From contig CABRXX010000040.1 of assembly GCA_902475025.1 (NCBI GenBank), positions 1 through 23,587 on the forward strand: DNA of 23,587 nucleotides, in the 5' to 3' direction. Position numbers and translations under genes: made by a program. The notes beneath the pieces are model-generated. The model saw only the letters and a list, made by a program, of their open reading frames with translations, had not been told where the DNA came from and did no database searches. Source of the DNA: Merdiplasma sp905207905 (GTDB lineage: Bacteria; Bacillota; Clostridia; Lachnospirales; Lachnospiraceae). Positions 6,198 to 14,301 of the stretch are shown piece after piece (position 1 is the stretch's first letter; each line of letters begins with the position of its first letter).

Positions 6198-7529
6198 ATG
6201 TTGATGATTGGAAATGGACGGTTGGTGACAAGAGATTCCGAGCATCCTTTTTATGAGGATGGAGCGGTAGTTTTGGAGGGGAATACGATTAAAAAGGTGG
6301 GAACCACCCAGGAGCTTCGGCAGGAGTTTGCAGACGCAGAGTTTGTAGACGCAAAGGGAGGCGTGATCATGCCGGCCTTTGTGAACACTCATGAGCACAT
6401 TTACAGCGCCATGGCAAGGGGGTTAAGCATCAAGGGCTACAATCCCAATGGATTTTTGGAGATTCTGGATGGAATGTGGTGGACCATTGACCGTCATCTG
6501 ACTCTGGAACAGACCAGACAGAGTGCAAGAGCTACTTATCTGGATTCTATTAAAAATGGTGTGACCACGGTATTTGACCATCATGCCAGCTTTGGAGAGA
6601 TCCAGGATAGTCTCTTTGCCATTGAGGATGCAGCCAAAGAGTTTGGCATCCGTACCTGTCTGTGCTATGAGGTGTCTGACAGAGACGGCATGGATAAGTC
6701 CAGGGAGGCCGTGATGGAGAATGCCCGGTGGATCAAACATGCTCTGGCGGATGACACAGACATGATCGCAGGCATGATGGGAATGCACGCTCAGTTTACC
6801 ATCTCCAATGAGACAATGGAGCTGGCTGCGGCAAACAAACCGGAGGAAGTGGGATATCACATCCATGTGGCAGAGGGCATTGAAGATCTTCACCACTGCC
6901 TGAAACATTATGGCAAGCGGATCGTAGACCGCCTTATGGATTGGAACATTCTGGGAAGCAAGACACTGTTGGGTCATTGTATCTATGTAAATGAGCATGA
7001 GATGGATCTGATCAAGGATACCGACACCATGGTAGTGCACAATCCGGAGTCCAATATGGGAAATGCCTGCGGCTGTCCGCCCACCATGGCGATTGTACAT
7101 AAGGGAATTCTGACCGGTTTGGGAACAGACGGATATACACACGATATGATGGAATCTTACAAGGTGGCAAACGTGCTGCATAAGCATCATCTCTGCGATC
7201 CAAACGCAGCTTGGGGAGAGGTGCCCAAGATGCTCTTTGAGGGCAACCCGAAGATTGCGAACCGTTATTTTAAGAAACCCCTTGGTGTTTTAAAGGAAGG
7301 GGCAGCAGCGGATGTGATTGTTCTGGATTATATTCCTCTTACGCCTATGACCAAGGACAATATTAATAGCCACGCAGTGTTTGGCATGACAGGACGCCAT
7401 GTAGTGACTACGATATGTAATGGAAAGATTCTGATGAAGGATCGGGAGATGGTAGGCATTGATGAGGAGAAGGTACTCTCAGAGGTAAGAGCAGAGGCTG
7501 TGAAGCTGGAGCGCTCCATCAACGGCTGA
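6198..7529 (+). CDS. ssnA: SsnA-type putative aminohydrolase (amidohydrolase superfamily)
   Basis: A 443-residue cytoplasmic metal-dependent amidohydrolase of the SsnA branch, relatives of guanine deaminase and chlorohydrolases. The metal site is complete: H65 and H67 in NTHEHIYSAM, H223 in YHIHVAE, H260 in LLGHCIYV and D311 in GTDGYTHDM. Such enzymes hydrolyse C-N bonds of purines or their ring-opened products. The true SsnA substrate cannot be read from sequence; a ring-opening or deamination step in urate/xanthine breakdown is the natural inference. ATG 6198 has AAAGGAG 7 nt upstream. It is the first gene of the rightward arm, 137 bp before ygfK, and matches the E. coli ssnA-ygfK pairing, although there the two genes are in the opposite order. 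Confidence 0.93.
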   Translation: MLMIGNGRLVTRDSEHPFYEDGAVVLEGNTIKKVGTTQELRQEFADAEFVDAKGGVIMPAFVNTHEHIYSAMARGLSIKGYNPNGFLEILDGMWWTIDRHLTLEQTRQSARATYLDSIKNGVTTVFDHHASFGEIQDSLFAIEDAAKEFGIRTCLCYEVSDRDGMDKSREAVMENARWIKHALADDTDMIAGMMGMHAQFTISNETMELAAANKPEEVGYHIHVAEGIEDLHHCLKHYGKRIVDRLMDWNILGSKTLLGHCIYVNEHEMDLIKDTDTMVVHNPESNMGNACGCPPTMAIVHKGILTGLGTDGYTHDMMESYKVANVLHKHHLCDPNAAWGEVPKMLFEGNPKIANRYFKKPLGVLKEGAAADVIVLDYIPLTPMTKDNINSHAVFGMTGRHVVTTICNGKILMKDREMVGIDEEKVLSEVRAEAVKLERSING

Positions 7530-7576
7530 TTCGACGGAGAGAATGACTTAAGAATGGGTATCAGGATATCTTCATA

Positions 7577-7605
7577 ATTCAAATTAGAATATTGCAGATT
7601 TGAAT
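7577..7605. repeat. 8 bp inverted repeat between ssnA and ygfK
   Basis: ATTCAAAT (7577-7584) and ATTTGAAT (7598-7605) with a 13 nt spacer, set in AT-rich DNA of the 137 bp gap. No T-run follows, so it is unlikely to terminate. An RNA stem or protein site is possible. Confidence 0.3.
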
Positions 7606-7666
7606 ATCATATAAGAAGCAGGATGTTATAGAAACGGAAAGAAAAGAGGATAAGGAGGAGACGATT

Positions 7667-10654
7667 ATGGGAGACAGAATGACACCGATTCCTTTTGGGA
7701 ATTTAATGAATTGGATTTTGGAGGAGAAAAAGAAAGGAAGTATTTTTGGAATCCGCAGACCTTTTGTGGCAGATCCGGATCATGCGTATGAGATTTTTGG
7801 CAGAAAGCTGGAGACGCCTTTCGGGCCGGCAGCCGGCCCTCATACCCAGCTGGCTCAGAATATTATTGCAGCCTATGTGGCCGGCAGCCGTTTCTTTGAG
7901 CTGAAAACCGTGCAGAAGCTGGATGGAGAGGATCTTCCGGTGAGCAAGCCCTGCATTAAGGCGGATGACGAGTGCTATAACTGTGAGTGGTCCACAGAGC
8001 TTTATGTAACTCAGGCCTTTGATGAATATGTGAAGGCATGGTTCATCTGTAAGGTGCTGGCCAAGGAGTTTGGTCTTGGGGCTATGGATGGTTTCCAGTT
8101 TAATATGTCTGTGGGATATGATCTTGAGGGTATCAAGACGCCAAAGATCGATCAATTTATCGAGGGCTTAAAAGACGCCTCCCAGACACCGATTTTCCAG
8201 GAATGCAGACAGTGGCTGTTAGACCATGCAGATTGCTTTGAAAAGATGACAAGAGAGGATATTGAAGGCATTTCCCCCAAGGTGTGCAACTCCGCCACCT
8301 TATCCACCCTTCATGGCTGTCCGCCTCAGGAGATTGAGCGGATTGCCAGATACCTGCTGGAGGAGAAGCAGGTTCACACCTTTATCAAGTGCAATCCCAC
8401 TCTTCTTGGCTACGAATATGCCAGAAAGCTGATGGACGATATGGGCTATGATTATGTGGCTTTCGGAGATTTCCACTTTAAGGATGATCTTCAATACAGC
8501 GATGCGGTTCCCATGCTTCATCGGCTGCAGACTCTGGCAGATGAGAAGGGGCTGGAGTTCGGGGTAAAAATCACCAATACCTTCCCGGTGGATGTAAAGG
8601 CCAATGAGCTGCCCAGCGAGGAGATGTATATGTCCGGCAAATCTTTGTATGCCTTATCCCTGTCTGTAGCAAGGATGCTGTCCAGAGATTTTGACGGCAA
8701 GCTGCGAATTTCCTATTCAGGCGGTGCAGATGCACGGAACATTGAGAAGATTGTAGACAGCGGTATCTGGCCGGTGACCATGGCGACAACTCTGCTAAAG
8801 CCCGGCGGATATCAGAGATTAGAGCAGATCGGTAAGATCTTTGCAGAGAAAGAGGTGCAGGTATTTAAAGGGATTTCCGCAGAGGCTGTGAATGCGCTGG
8901 TGGAGGGTGCAAGGAAGGATAAGCACCATGTGAAGGCAGTGAAGCCTCTTCCTTCCAGAAAAATCAATCGTCCAGTGCCCCTGGCTGATTGTTTTATTGC
9001 TCCTTGTGAAGAAGGATGTCCCATTCACCAGGATATTACTACCTACATGAAACTGATGGAGGAAGGAAAATGTGAGGAAGCTCTGAGGGTGATTCTGGAG
9101 AAGAATCCGCTTCCCTTTATTACAGGAACCATCTGCGCCCATAACTGTATGAGCAAATGCACCAGAAATTTCTATGATGCTCCTGTAAATATCCGCAGAA
9201 CCAAGCTGGAAGCGGCAGAGGGCGGTTTTGAGGCAGTAATGGCGGACTGGAAGTCTCCGGAAGCAAACCTTGGCAAACGGGCAGCAGTAGTAGGCGGTGG
9301 CCCGGCAGGTATGGCAGCAGCCTATTTCCTGGCAAGAGGCGGCGTGAAGGTTACTGTATTTGAGAAGGCTGAGAAGTTGGGCGGCGTTGTGAGAAATATC
9401 ATCCCTGGTTTCCGTATCTCAGAGGAGGCGATTGACAAGGATGTGAAGATTCTGGAGGCCATGGGAGTGGAAATCCGCTGCAGTACGGAGATTCGTTCCG
9501 TGGAAGAAGTGAAGAAAGATTATGACTATGTGGTTCTGGCAGTAGGTGCATCCACTCCGGGTGTGCTGAAGCTGGAGAAGGGGCAGGCCGTAAATGCACT
9601 GGAATTTTTAGCTCAGTTTAAGGCTGCCAATGGAGCCGTGGAATTGGGAGAAAACGTGGCGGTAATCGGAGGCGGAAATACCGCTATGGATACTGCACGG
9701 GCAGCTAAGAGAAATAAAGGGGTGAAAAAGGTTTCTCTGGTATACCGGAGGACAAAACGGTATATGCCTGCAGACGCAGAAGAGCTGGAGATGGCTCTTG
9801 AAGACGGCGTAGAATTTGCAGAGCTTCTTTCTCCCATAAAGGCAGAAAATGGAGTCCTGTTCTGTAAGAAGATGGTTCTTGGAGAGTTGGATGAGAGTGG
9901 AAGAAGAGGGGTTGTAGAGACTGAGGAAGTGGTGGAAGTACCGGCAGATACGGTGATCGCAGCTGTGGGAGAGAAGGTTCCGGGAGATTTCTATGAAGCA
10001 AACGGCATTGCCTTGGATTCCAGAGGACGGGTACAGGCAGATCAGGCTACCTGTGAGACCAGTGTGACCGGGGTCTATGCAGTGGGTGACGGTCTTTATG
10101 GACCTGCCACTGTGGTAGAAGGAATCCGGGACGGCAAAAGGGCTGCAGAGGCCATTGTTGGGAGAGCTCTGGCAGAGGATCTTTTTAAAGAGGCAAAGGA
10201 GGATACCGTTTACGGTCGCAGAGGCGTTCTGAATGAAGAGAAGGAAGAGAAGACGGATGGCGGACGCTGTCTCTCCTGCAATACCATCTGTGAGAACTGT
10301 GTGGAGGTTTGTCCCAACCGGGCAAATATTTCCATTGCAGTGCCGGGAATGGATCGCCACCAGGTGATTCATGTGGATTACATGTGCAATGAGTGCGGAA
10401 ACTGTAAGAGCTTCTGTCCCTGGGCCAGCGCTCCCTACCTGGATAAGTTCACTCTGTTTGCCAATGAGGCAGATATGGAGAACAGCAAAAACCAGGGCTT
10501 TGTAGTGACAGACAGGAAGGCAGGCGCCTGCAAGGTTCGGCTTTTAGGCAAGATGATGGATTACACAGCAGGTACAACCCGTCCGGAGATCCCGGAAGGA
10601 CTGGCAAAGATCATGGATACTGTGATCAGGGATTACAGTTATCTGATACTGTAA
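7667..10654 (+). CDS. ygfK: YgfK, FAD/NAD(P)-binding iron-sulfur oxidoreductase
   Basis: This 995-residue protein has the YgfK architecture, historically labelled a putative selenate reductase subunit. Residues 1-420 form a dihydroorotate-dehydrogenase-like barrel (FGPAAGPHTQLAQN). About 445-510 is a glutamate-synthase-like cysteine segment (EEGCPIHQDI, ICAHNCMSKCTR). GGGPAGM at 543 binds FAD and GGGNTAMD near 667 binds NAD(P). The C-terminus carries two ferredoxin-like clusters (C868, C871, C875, C878, C882 and C907, C910, C913, C917). AAGGAGG lies 8 nt before ATG 7667. This machinery passes electrons between a pyridine nucleotide or ferredoxin and a substrate. Next to ssnA and a xanthine dehydrogenase-type enzyme it probably acts in urate or xanthine redox chemistry; recent work, as I recall it, links this family to urate reduction. 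The selenate name should not be taken as its function. Confidence 0.93.
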   Translation: MGDRMTPIPFGNLMNWILEEKKKGSIFGIRRPFVADPDHAYEIFGRKLETPFGPAAGPHTQLAQNIIAAYVAGSRFFELKTVQKLDGEDLPVSKPCIKADDECYNCEWSTELYVTQAFDEYVKAWFICKVLAKEFGLGAMDGFQFNMSVGYDLEGIKTPKIDQFIEGLKDASQTPIFQECRQWLLDHADCFEKMTREDIEGISPKVCNSATLSTLHGCPPQEIERIARYLLEEKQVHTFIKCNPTLLGYEYARKLMDDMGYDYVAFGDFHFKDDLQYSDAVPMLHRLQTLADEKGLEFGVKITNTFPVDVKANELPSEEMYMSGKSLYALSLSVARMLSRDFDGKLRISYSGGADARNIEKIVDSGIWPVTMATTLLKPGGYQRLEQIGKIFAEKEVQVFKGISAEAVNALVEGARKDKHHVKAVKPLPSRKINRPVPLADCFIAPCEEGCPIHQDITTYMKLMEEGKCEEALRVILEKNPLPFITGTICAHNCMSKCTRNFYDAPVNIRRTKLEAAEGGFEAVMADWKSPEANLGKRAAVVGGGPAGMAAAYFLARGGVKVTVFEKAEKLGGVVRNIIPGFRISEEAIDKDVKILEAMGVEIRCSTEIRSVEEVKKDYDYVVLAVGASTPGVLKLEKGQAVNALEFLAQFKAANGAVELGENVAVIGGGNTAMDTARAAKRNKGVKKVSLVYRRTKRYMPADAEELEMALEDGVEFAELLSPIKAENGVLFCKKMVLGELDESGRRGVVETEEVVEVPADTVIAAVGEKVPGDFYEANGIALDSRGRVQADQATCETSVTGVYAVGDGLYGPATVVEGIRDGKRAAEAIVGRALAEDLFKEAKEDTVYGRRGVLNEEKEEKTDGGRCLSCNTICENCVEVCPNRANISIAVPGMDRHQVIHVDYMCNECGNCKSFCPWASAPYLDKFTLFANEADMENSKNQGFVVTDRKAGACKVRLLGKMMDYTAGTTRPEIPEGLAKIMDTVIRDYSYLIL

Positions 10655-10772
10655 TTGATCGGATACGGTAATGCTGGAGCGATCAGAAACGGTCATCATT
10701 AATAAAGAAAGCAGTGATTCGGCTGGAACAGATGGCTGGAAAGGCTGAATGAAAGAAACAGAATTGGGATGA

Positions 10773-10850
10773 GGGAAGATATCGGTTATTGGGGCGGTAT
10801 CTTCCCTGGTTGGCCATGGCCGGGATGCGGCTGCGATCCCATGGAAATGG
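10773..10850 (+). promoter_or_regulatory. Structured RNA leader candidate before xdh
   Basis: A 12 bp stem (11 Watson-Crick pairs, one G-U) pairs GGGAAGATATCG (10773-10784) with CGGTATCTTCCC (10795-10806) around a 10 nt loop. It is followed by the palindrome GGCCATGGCC (10812-10821), a GGGATGC/GC(g)ATCCC stem (10822-10840) and a competing CCAT-GGAA-ATGG hairpin (10839-10850) that touches the ribosome site. No T-run follows. This could be a cis-regulatory RNA or a processing/stability element. I could not match it to a named riboswitch. Confidence 0.5.
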
Positions 10851-10858
10851 AGGAGATT

Positions 10859-13534
10859 ATGGGTTTATGCAAAGTTTGGATCAACGGTCAGGAGATAGAG
10901 GCGGATGCTGATCGGAAATTAATTGATGTGCTGCGCAATGACTGTCGTTTAAAATCTGTGAAGGATGGCTGCAGTGAGGGAGCCTGCGGTACCTGTACGG
11001 TGCTGGTGGACGGAAAGGCCACGAAAGCCTGCGTGCAGAAAATGGGACGCATGGAAGGAAAGCACATTCTCACTGTGGAAGGTTTTACACAGAGAGAGAA
11101 GGATGTGTATGTGTATGCTTTTGGAGAGGCGGGAGCAGTTCAGTGCGGCTTTTGTATTCCGGGTATGGTAATCTGCGCCAAGGGGCTTTTGGATGTGAAT
11201 CCCAATCCCAATCGGGCTGAGATTGCCTTTGCTATCCGGAATAATTATTGCCGCTGTACAGGGTACAGAAAGATTATTGATGCCATTGAGCTGGCAGCAA
11301 AGATCTTTCGGGAAAACCTGCCTCTTCAGAAACAGGAAAAGATGGCAAAGGTAGGATCCCACGTTCATAGAATCGATGTGGAAGAAAAAGTTTTAGGAAC
11401 GGGACAGTATGTGGACGATCTGGACGAAGTGCAGCTTCCGGGAATGATCTATGGAAGCGCTGTGCGCTCCAAGTATCCAAGAGCAGTAGTCAAAGCCATT
11501 CATACAGAGAAGGCCAAGGCTCTTCCAGGTGTGGTGTGCGTGCTTACTGCAGAGGATATTCCGGGGAACAACAAGGTGGGGCATTTAAAACAGGATTGGG
11601 ATACTCTGATTGCTGTGGGAAGCATCACGCATTATCTGGGGGATGCCATTGCCTTGGTGGCGGCAGAGAGCAGAGAGATCCTGGAGCAGGCCAAAGCCCT
11701 GGTGGAAGTAGAGTATGAGGAGTTGGAGCCGGTAACCTGTCCGGAGGAAGCGCTGAGGGAGGGGGCACCTCTGGTTCACTCTGGAGGAAATATTTTAAGT
11801 CATGAGCATCTGGTGAGAGGAAATGCGGATGAGGTGATTGCCAGTTCCAAATATCAGGTTACCAGACATTATGAGACACCCTGGACAGAACATGCGTTTC
11901 TGGAGCCGGAGTGTGCGGTAGCCATGCCTTTTGGAGACGGCGTGTTTATCTATTCTTCCGATCAGGGAACCTACGACACCCGCCATGAGACTTCCATTTT
12001 GCTGGGACTGGAGCCAGAAAAGGTGATCGTGGAGAATAAGCTGGTAGGAGGAGGATTCGGAGGCAAGGAGGATGTAACGGTGCAGCATCAGGCAGCGCTC
12101 ATTGCCTATCTGACCAAGCGGCCGGTGAAAGTAAAGCTTACCAGAAAAGAAAGTATTCTGATTCATCCCAAGCGTCACCCCATGAGCATGGATCTTACCA
12201 CTGCCTGTGATGAAAACGGATATCTCACAGCGCTGAAGGCAGTGGTAGTGGCAGACACAGGAGCTTATGCTTCTCTGGGAGGCCCGGTTCTGCAAAGAGC
12301 CTGTACCCATGCAGCAGGTCCCTACAATTTTCAGGTAATCGACATAGACGGGACTGCGGTTTACACCAACAATCCTCCAGCAGGCGCTTTCCGGGGCTTT
12401 GGGGTGACTCAGACGATTTTTGCTTCGGAGATGAATTTGAATCTTCTGGCAGAAATGGTTGGGATTGATCCCTGGGAGATCCGCTATCGAAACGCCATTC
12501 GTCCGGGGCAGGTGCTGCCTAACGGTCAGATCGCAGACCCGGCCACCGGCCTTGCGGAGACGCTGGAGGCCGTAAAGGAAGAGTATTATCAGAATAAGAT
12601 TGTAGGAATCGGCTGTGCTTTGAAAAATGCCGGTGTGGGCGTGGGCCTTCCGGATATGGGGCGAGCCAGGCTAACGGTGGAGAACGGCGTGATTCATGTT
12701 CATGCAGGCGCTTCCTGCATTGGTCAGGGTCTTGGCACGGTACTTACTCAGATGGTAGCGGAGAGTGTGGGAACCAGTATGGACAATATCTGTTATCACA
12801 ATCCCAATACCTCGGAAGCGCCGGATTCTGGAACAACTTCAGGTTCCCGTCAGACGCTGATTACCGGGGAGGCAGCCAGAAGAGCTGCCAAAGATCTGAG
12901 AAAAGAGCTGTTTGCCCTGACCGGGCGTACCTATCACTCCAGTTCCTATGATCAACGGTATCTGGAGAATGTAGTTCTTGAGGTGGAAGATGAGGAGACT
13001 GCAGCAGTTACGTTCACCAGGGAAGAACTGAAGCTCTTAAATGGAAAAGAATATTATGCAGAATATCTGGCAAAGACGGACAAGATGGGTGCCGATGTAC
13101 CCAACCCGGTATCCCATGTAGCCTATGGTTATGCCACTCAGCTCTGTGTCCTGAATGAGGATGGAACCATCAAAAAGATGGTGGCGGCTCATGATGTGGG
13201 GAAGGCAGTGAATCCCAAGAGCGTGGAAGGGCAGATTGAGGGCGGAGTGCTTATGTCCTGCGGTTTTGCGCTGACAGAGCAGTATCCTCTGGAATGCTGC
13301 GTGCCCAAGGCTAAATTCGGAACCCTGGGTCTGTTCCGGGCGGATAAAGCGCCGGAAATTCAGAGTATCATTGTGGAGAAGCCGGGAGTAGATGTGGCTT
13401 ACGGAGCCATTGGAGTTGGCGAGATCACAGCCATCCCAACAGCCCCTGCTATCGCAGGAGCCTATTATAAATGGAACGGTCAGTTCCAGACATCCCTGCC
13501 ACTTACAGATACCCCTTACAGTAAGAAAAAATAG
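10859..13534 (+). CDS. xdhD: Selenium-dependent xanthine dehydrogenase-type molybdenum hydroxylase
   Basis: An 891-residue fusion of a [2Fe-2S] domain and a molybdopterin catalytic domain. C38, C43, C46 and C58 bind the plant-type cluster; C96, C99, C131 and C133 (QCGFC, CRCTGY) bind the second. The molybdenum part shows GGGFGGKED from 397, AFRGFGV with R512, and the catalytic glutamate E855 in GVGEITAIPTAPA. There is no FAD domain, as expected for the XdhD/selenium-dependent XDH family, which hydroxylates purines or runs in reverse on urate. The catalytic selenium is a labile ligand, not selenocysteine, so no UGA is needed. ATG 10859 is chosen because GGAGG lies 5 nt upstream and the ferredoxin fold begins at once; an open frame reaches ATG 10769 but crosses the leader hairpin. 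It is the last gene of the operon. Electrons may pass to YgfK, since no FAD subunit is nearby. Confidence 0.92.
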   Translation: MGLCKVWINGQEIEADADRKLIDVLRNDCRLKSVKDGCSEGACGTCTVLVDGKATKACVQKMGRMEGKHILTVEGFTQREKDVYVYAFGEAGAVQCGFCIPGMVICAKGLLDVNPNPNRAEIAFAIRNNYCRCTGYRKIIDAIELAAKIFRENLPLQKQEKMAKVGSHVHRIDVEEKVLGTGQYVDDLDEVQLPGMIYGSAVRSKYPRAVVKAIHTEKAKALPGVVCVLTAEDIPGNNKVGHLKQDWDTLIAVGSITHYLGDAIALVAAESREILEQAKALVEVEYEELEPVTCPEEALREGAPLVHSGGNILSHEHLVRGNADEVIASSKYQVTRHYETPWTEHAFLEPECAVAMPFGDGVFIYSSDQGTYDTRHETSILLGLEPEKVIVENKLVGGGFGGKEDVTVQHQAALIAYLTKRPVKVKLTRKESILIHPKRHPMSMDLTTACDENGYLTALKAVVVADTGAYASLGGPVLQRACTHAAGPYNFQVIDIDGTAVYTNNPPAGAFRGFGVTQTIFASEMNLNLLAEMVGIDPWEIRYRNAIRPGQVLPNGQIADPATGLAETLEAVKEEYYQNKIVGIGCALKNAGVGVGLPDMGRARLTVENGVIHVHAGASCIGQGLGTVLTQMVAESVGTSMDNICYHNPNTSEAPDSGTTSGSRQTLITGEAARRAAKDLRKELFALTGRTYHSSSYDQRYLENVVLEVEDEETAAVTFTREELKLLNGKEYYAEYLAKTDKMGADVPNPVSHVAYGYATQLCVLNEDGTIKKMVAAHDVGKAVNPKSVEGQIEGGVLMSCGFALTEQYPLECCVPKAKFGTLGLFRADKAPEIQSIIVEKPGVDVAYGAIGVGEITAIPTAPAIAGAYYKWNGQFQTSLPLTDTPYSKKK

Positions 13535-13540
13535 AAGTTT

Positions 13541-13597
13541 GCCCTGCCGCTTCTGGTGATCCGTTTGCCAGTGAACGGCAGGGCAGATTTCTTTTTG
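13541..13597 (+). terminator. Intrinsic terminator of the ssnA-ygfK-xdh operon
   Basis: GCCCTGCCG (13541-13549) pairs perfectly with CGGCAGGGC (13576-13584). The stem can extend into the loop by TTC-TGG/CCA..GAA pairing. A T-rich tail (ATTTCTTTTT) follows. It begins six bases after the xdh stop codon. Confidence 0.85.
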
Positions 13598-13656
13598 CTA
13601 TCGAGGCTAAAATCTGGCTTATAGGAGAACGCATATACAAAGTACACAAAATTCTT

Positions 13657-13680
13657 TGTGTTCAAACCAGTTTGAACGCA
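13657..13680. promoter_or_regulatory. 24 bp dyad, operator candidate
   Basis: GTTCAAAC-CA-GTTTGAAC (13660-13677) is a perfect 8 bp dyad around 2 bp; adding the flanks, 10 of 11 positions in each arm match. It lies 93 bp upstream of the -35 of the next promoter, more like an upstream activator site than a promoter-blocking operator. Confidence 0.5.
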
Positions 13681-13772
13681 GAGTTTTGTGACTTTGGGCA
13701 GGTCTGAACGGCTATGATAGAATAGAAAAAAATATTGAAATTCACAAGAATAGAAAAAATATAGACATTTTA

Positions 13773-13801
13773 TTGACAAAAACAGAATTTTGATGCAGAA
13801 T
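13773..13801 (+). promoter_or_regulatory. Predicted sigma-A promoter of the 90-residue protein gene
   Basis: -35 TTGACA (13773-13778, consensus), 17 bp spacer, -10 CAGAAT (13796-13801, 4 of 6). Leader of about 85 nt. Confidence 0.5.
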
Positions 13802-13892
13802 AATAAAAAAGTTTGACGGATAGACAGAGGAAAATAAGAGATTTTTATTGGGAGGCTGGTTGTCTGGAAGACAAAAATAGGGGGGGATGCTT

Positions 13893-14165
13893 ATGGTATT
13901 TGGAAAGAAATTGCCTGCGGAGGCGTTTTTGACAGGTGATGTGCAGGTTTACGGATTGCTGACTCATGAGCTGGATCAGCATCAGATTCTCTACCGAACG
14001 GAAACGATAAGTTCCGGCTCGCAAAACCGGATGACCGGCACGCTGGCAGGGCGTATAGGAGAGCGGAACAAGGGAAGCATCCTCTATTATATCTACACCA
14101 GCAAGCAGGATGTTCCTGCAGTGCAGGAACTGGCCCAGAAGATTTTGCGGGAGAGGAGACCATAA
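13893..14165 (+). CDS. Small uncharacterised protein (90 residues)
   Basis: I do not recognise this protein. It starts at ATG 13893, with a G-run (13881-13886) 6 nt upstream acting as ribosome site; the ATG at 13887 has no spacing to it. It has no signal peptide or membrane segment. The middle is polar and glycine-rich (TETISSGSQNRMTGTLAGR), and the C-terminus has a beta-strand then helix pattern (GSILYYIYTSKQD, then VPAVQELAQKIL). This outline recalls small proteins that carry a YxYVxxxD strand and a closing helix, but no family name is justified. It is monocistronic, between the xdh terminator and convergent yaaA, with its own promoter and an upstream dyad. Coding status rests on the promoter, the ribosome site and the globular-looking composition. 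Confidence 0.65.
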   Translation: MVFGKKLPAEAFLTGDVQVYGLLTHELDQHQILYRTETISSGSQNRMTGTLAGRIGERNKGSILYYIYTSKQDVPAVQELAQKILRERRP

Positions 14166-14301
14166 GGAACGAGTGCAAGTCTTTTGGGCAATCTGGCAGA
14201 GGGCGTTCGTTCATAGGGCTTTTGACATCCTAATCCGATACAGAAAAAGTCTTCGCTGGCACAGATTGCTTCATGATGTCTGACCTGTTTTCATGGTTGA
14301 T

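Larger units (their letters stand above)
13535..13892. other. 358 bp intergenic region with terminator, dyad operator and promoter
   Basis: No gene is supported. It holds, in order, the xdh operon terminator (13541-13597), a CACAAA-ATTC-TTTGTG inverted repeat (13645-13660), a 24 bp dyad (13657-13680) and a sigma-A promoter (13773-13801) that serves the small gene at 13893. A minus-strand open frame here is AT-rich and lacks a ribosome site. Confidence 0.7.

Noticed and set aside
6423..7190. Long minus-strand frame opposite ssnA
   Set aside because: It is an antisense shadow; the plus strand has complete SsnA metal ligands and a ribosome site.
9608..10372. Long minus-strand frame opposite ygfK
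   Set aside because: It is an antisense shadow; the plus-strand frame carries the NAD(P) and iron-sulfur motifs.
10769..10858. N-terminal extension of xdh from ATG 10769 with a cysteine/proline-rich stretch
   Set aside because: It has no ribosome site, runs through the 12 bp stem, and the ferredoxin fold starts right after ATG 10859, which has GGAGG upstream.
13516..13779. Minus-strand 87-residue frame
   Set aside because: It runs through the xdh terminator and promoter DNA, is AT-rich and lacks a ribosome site.
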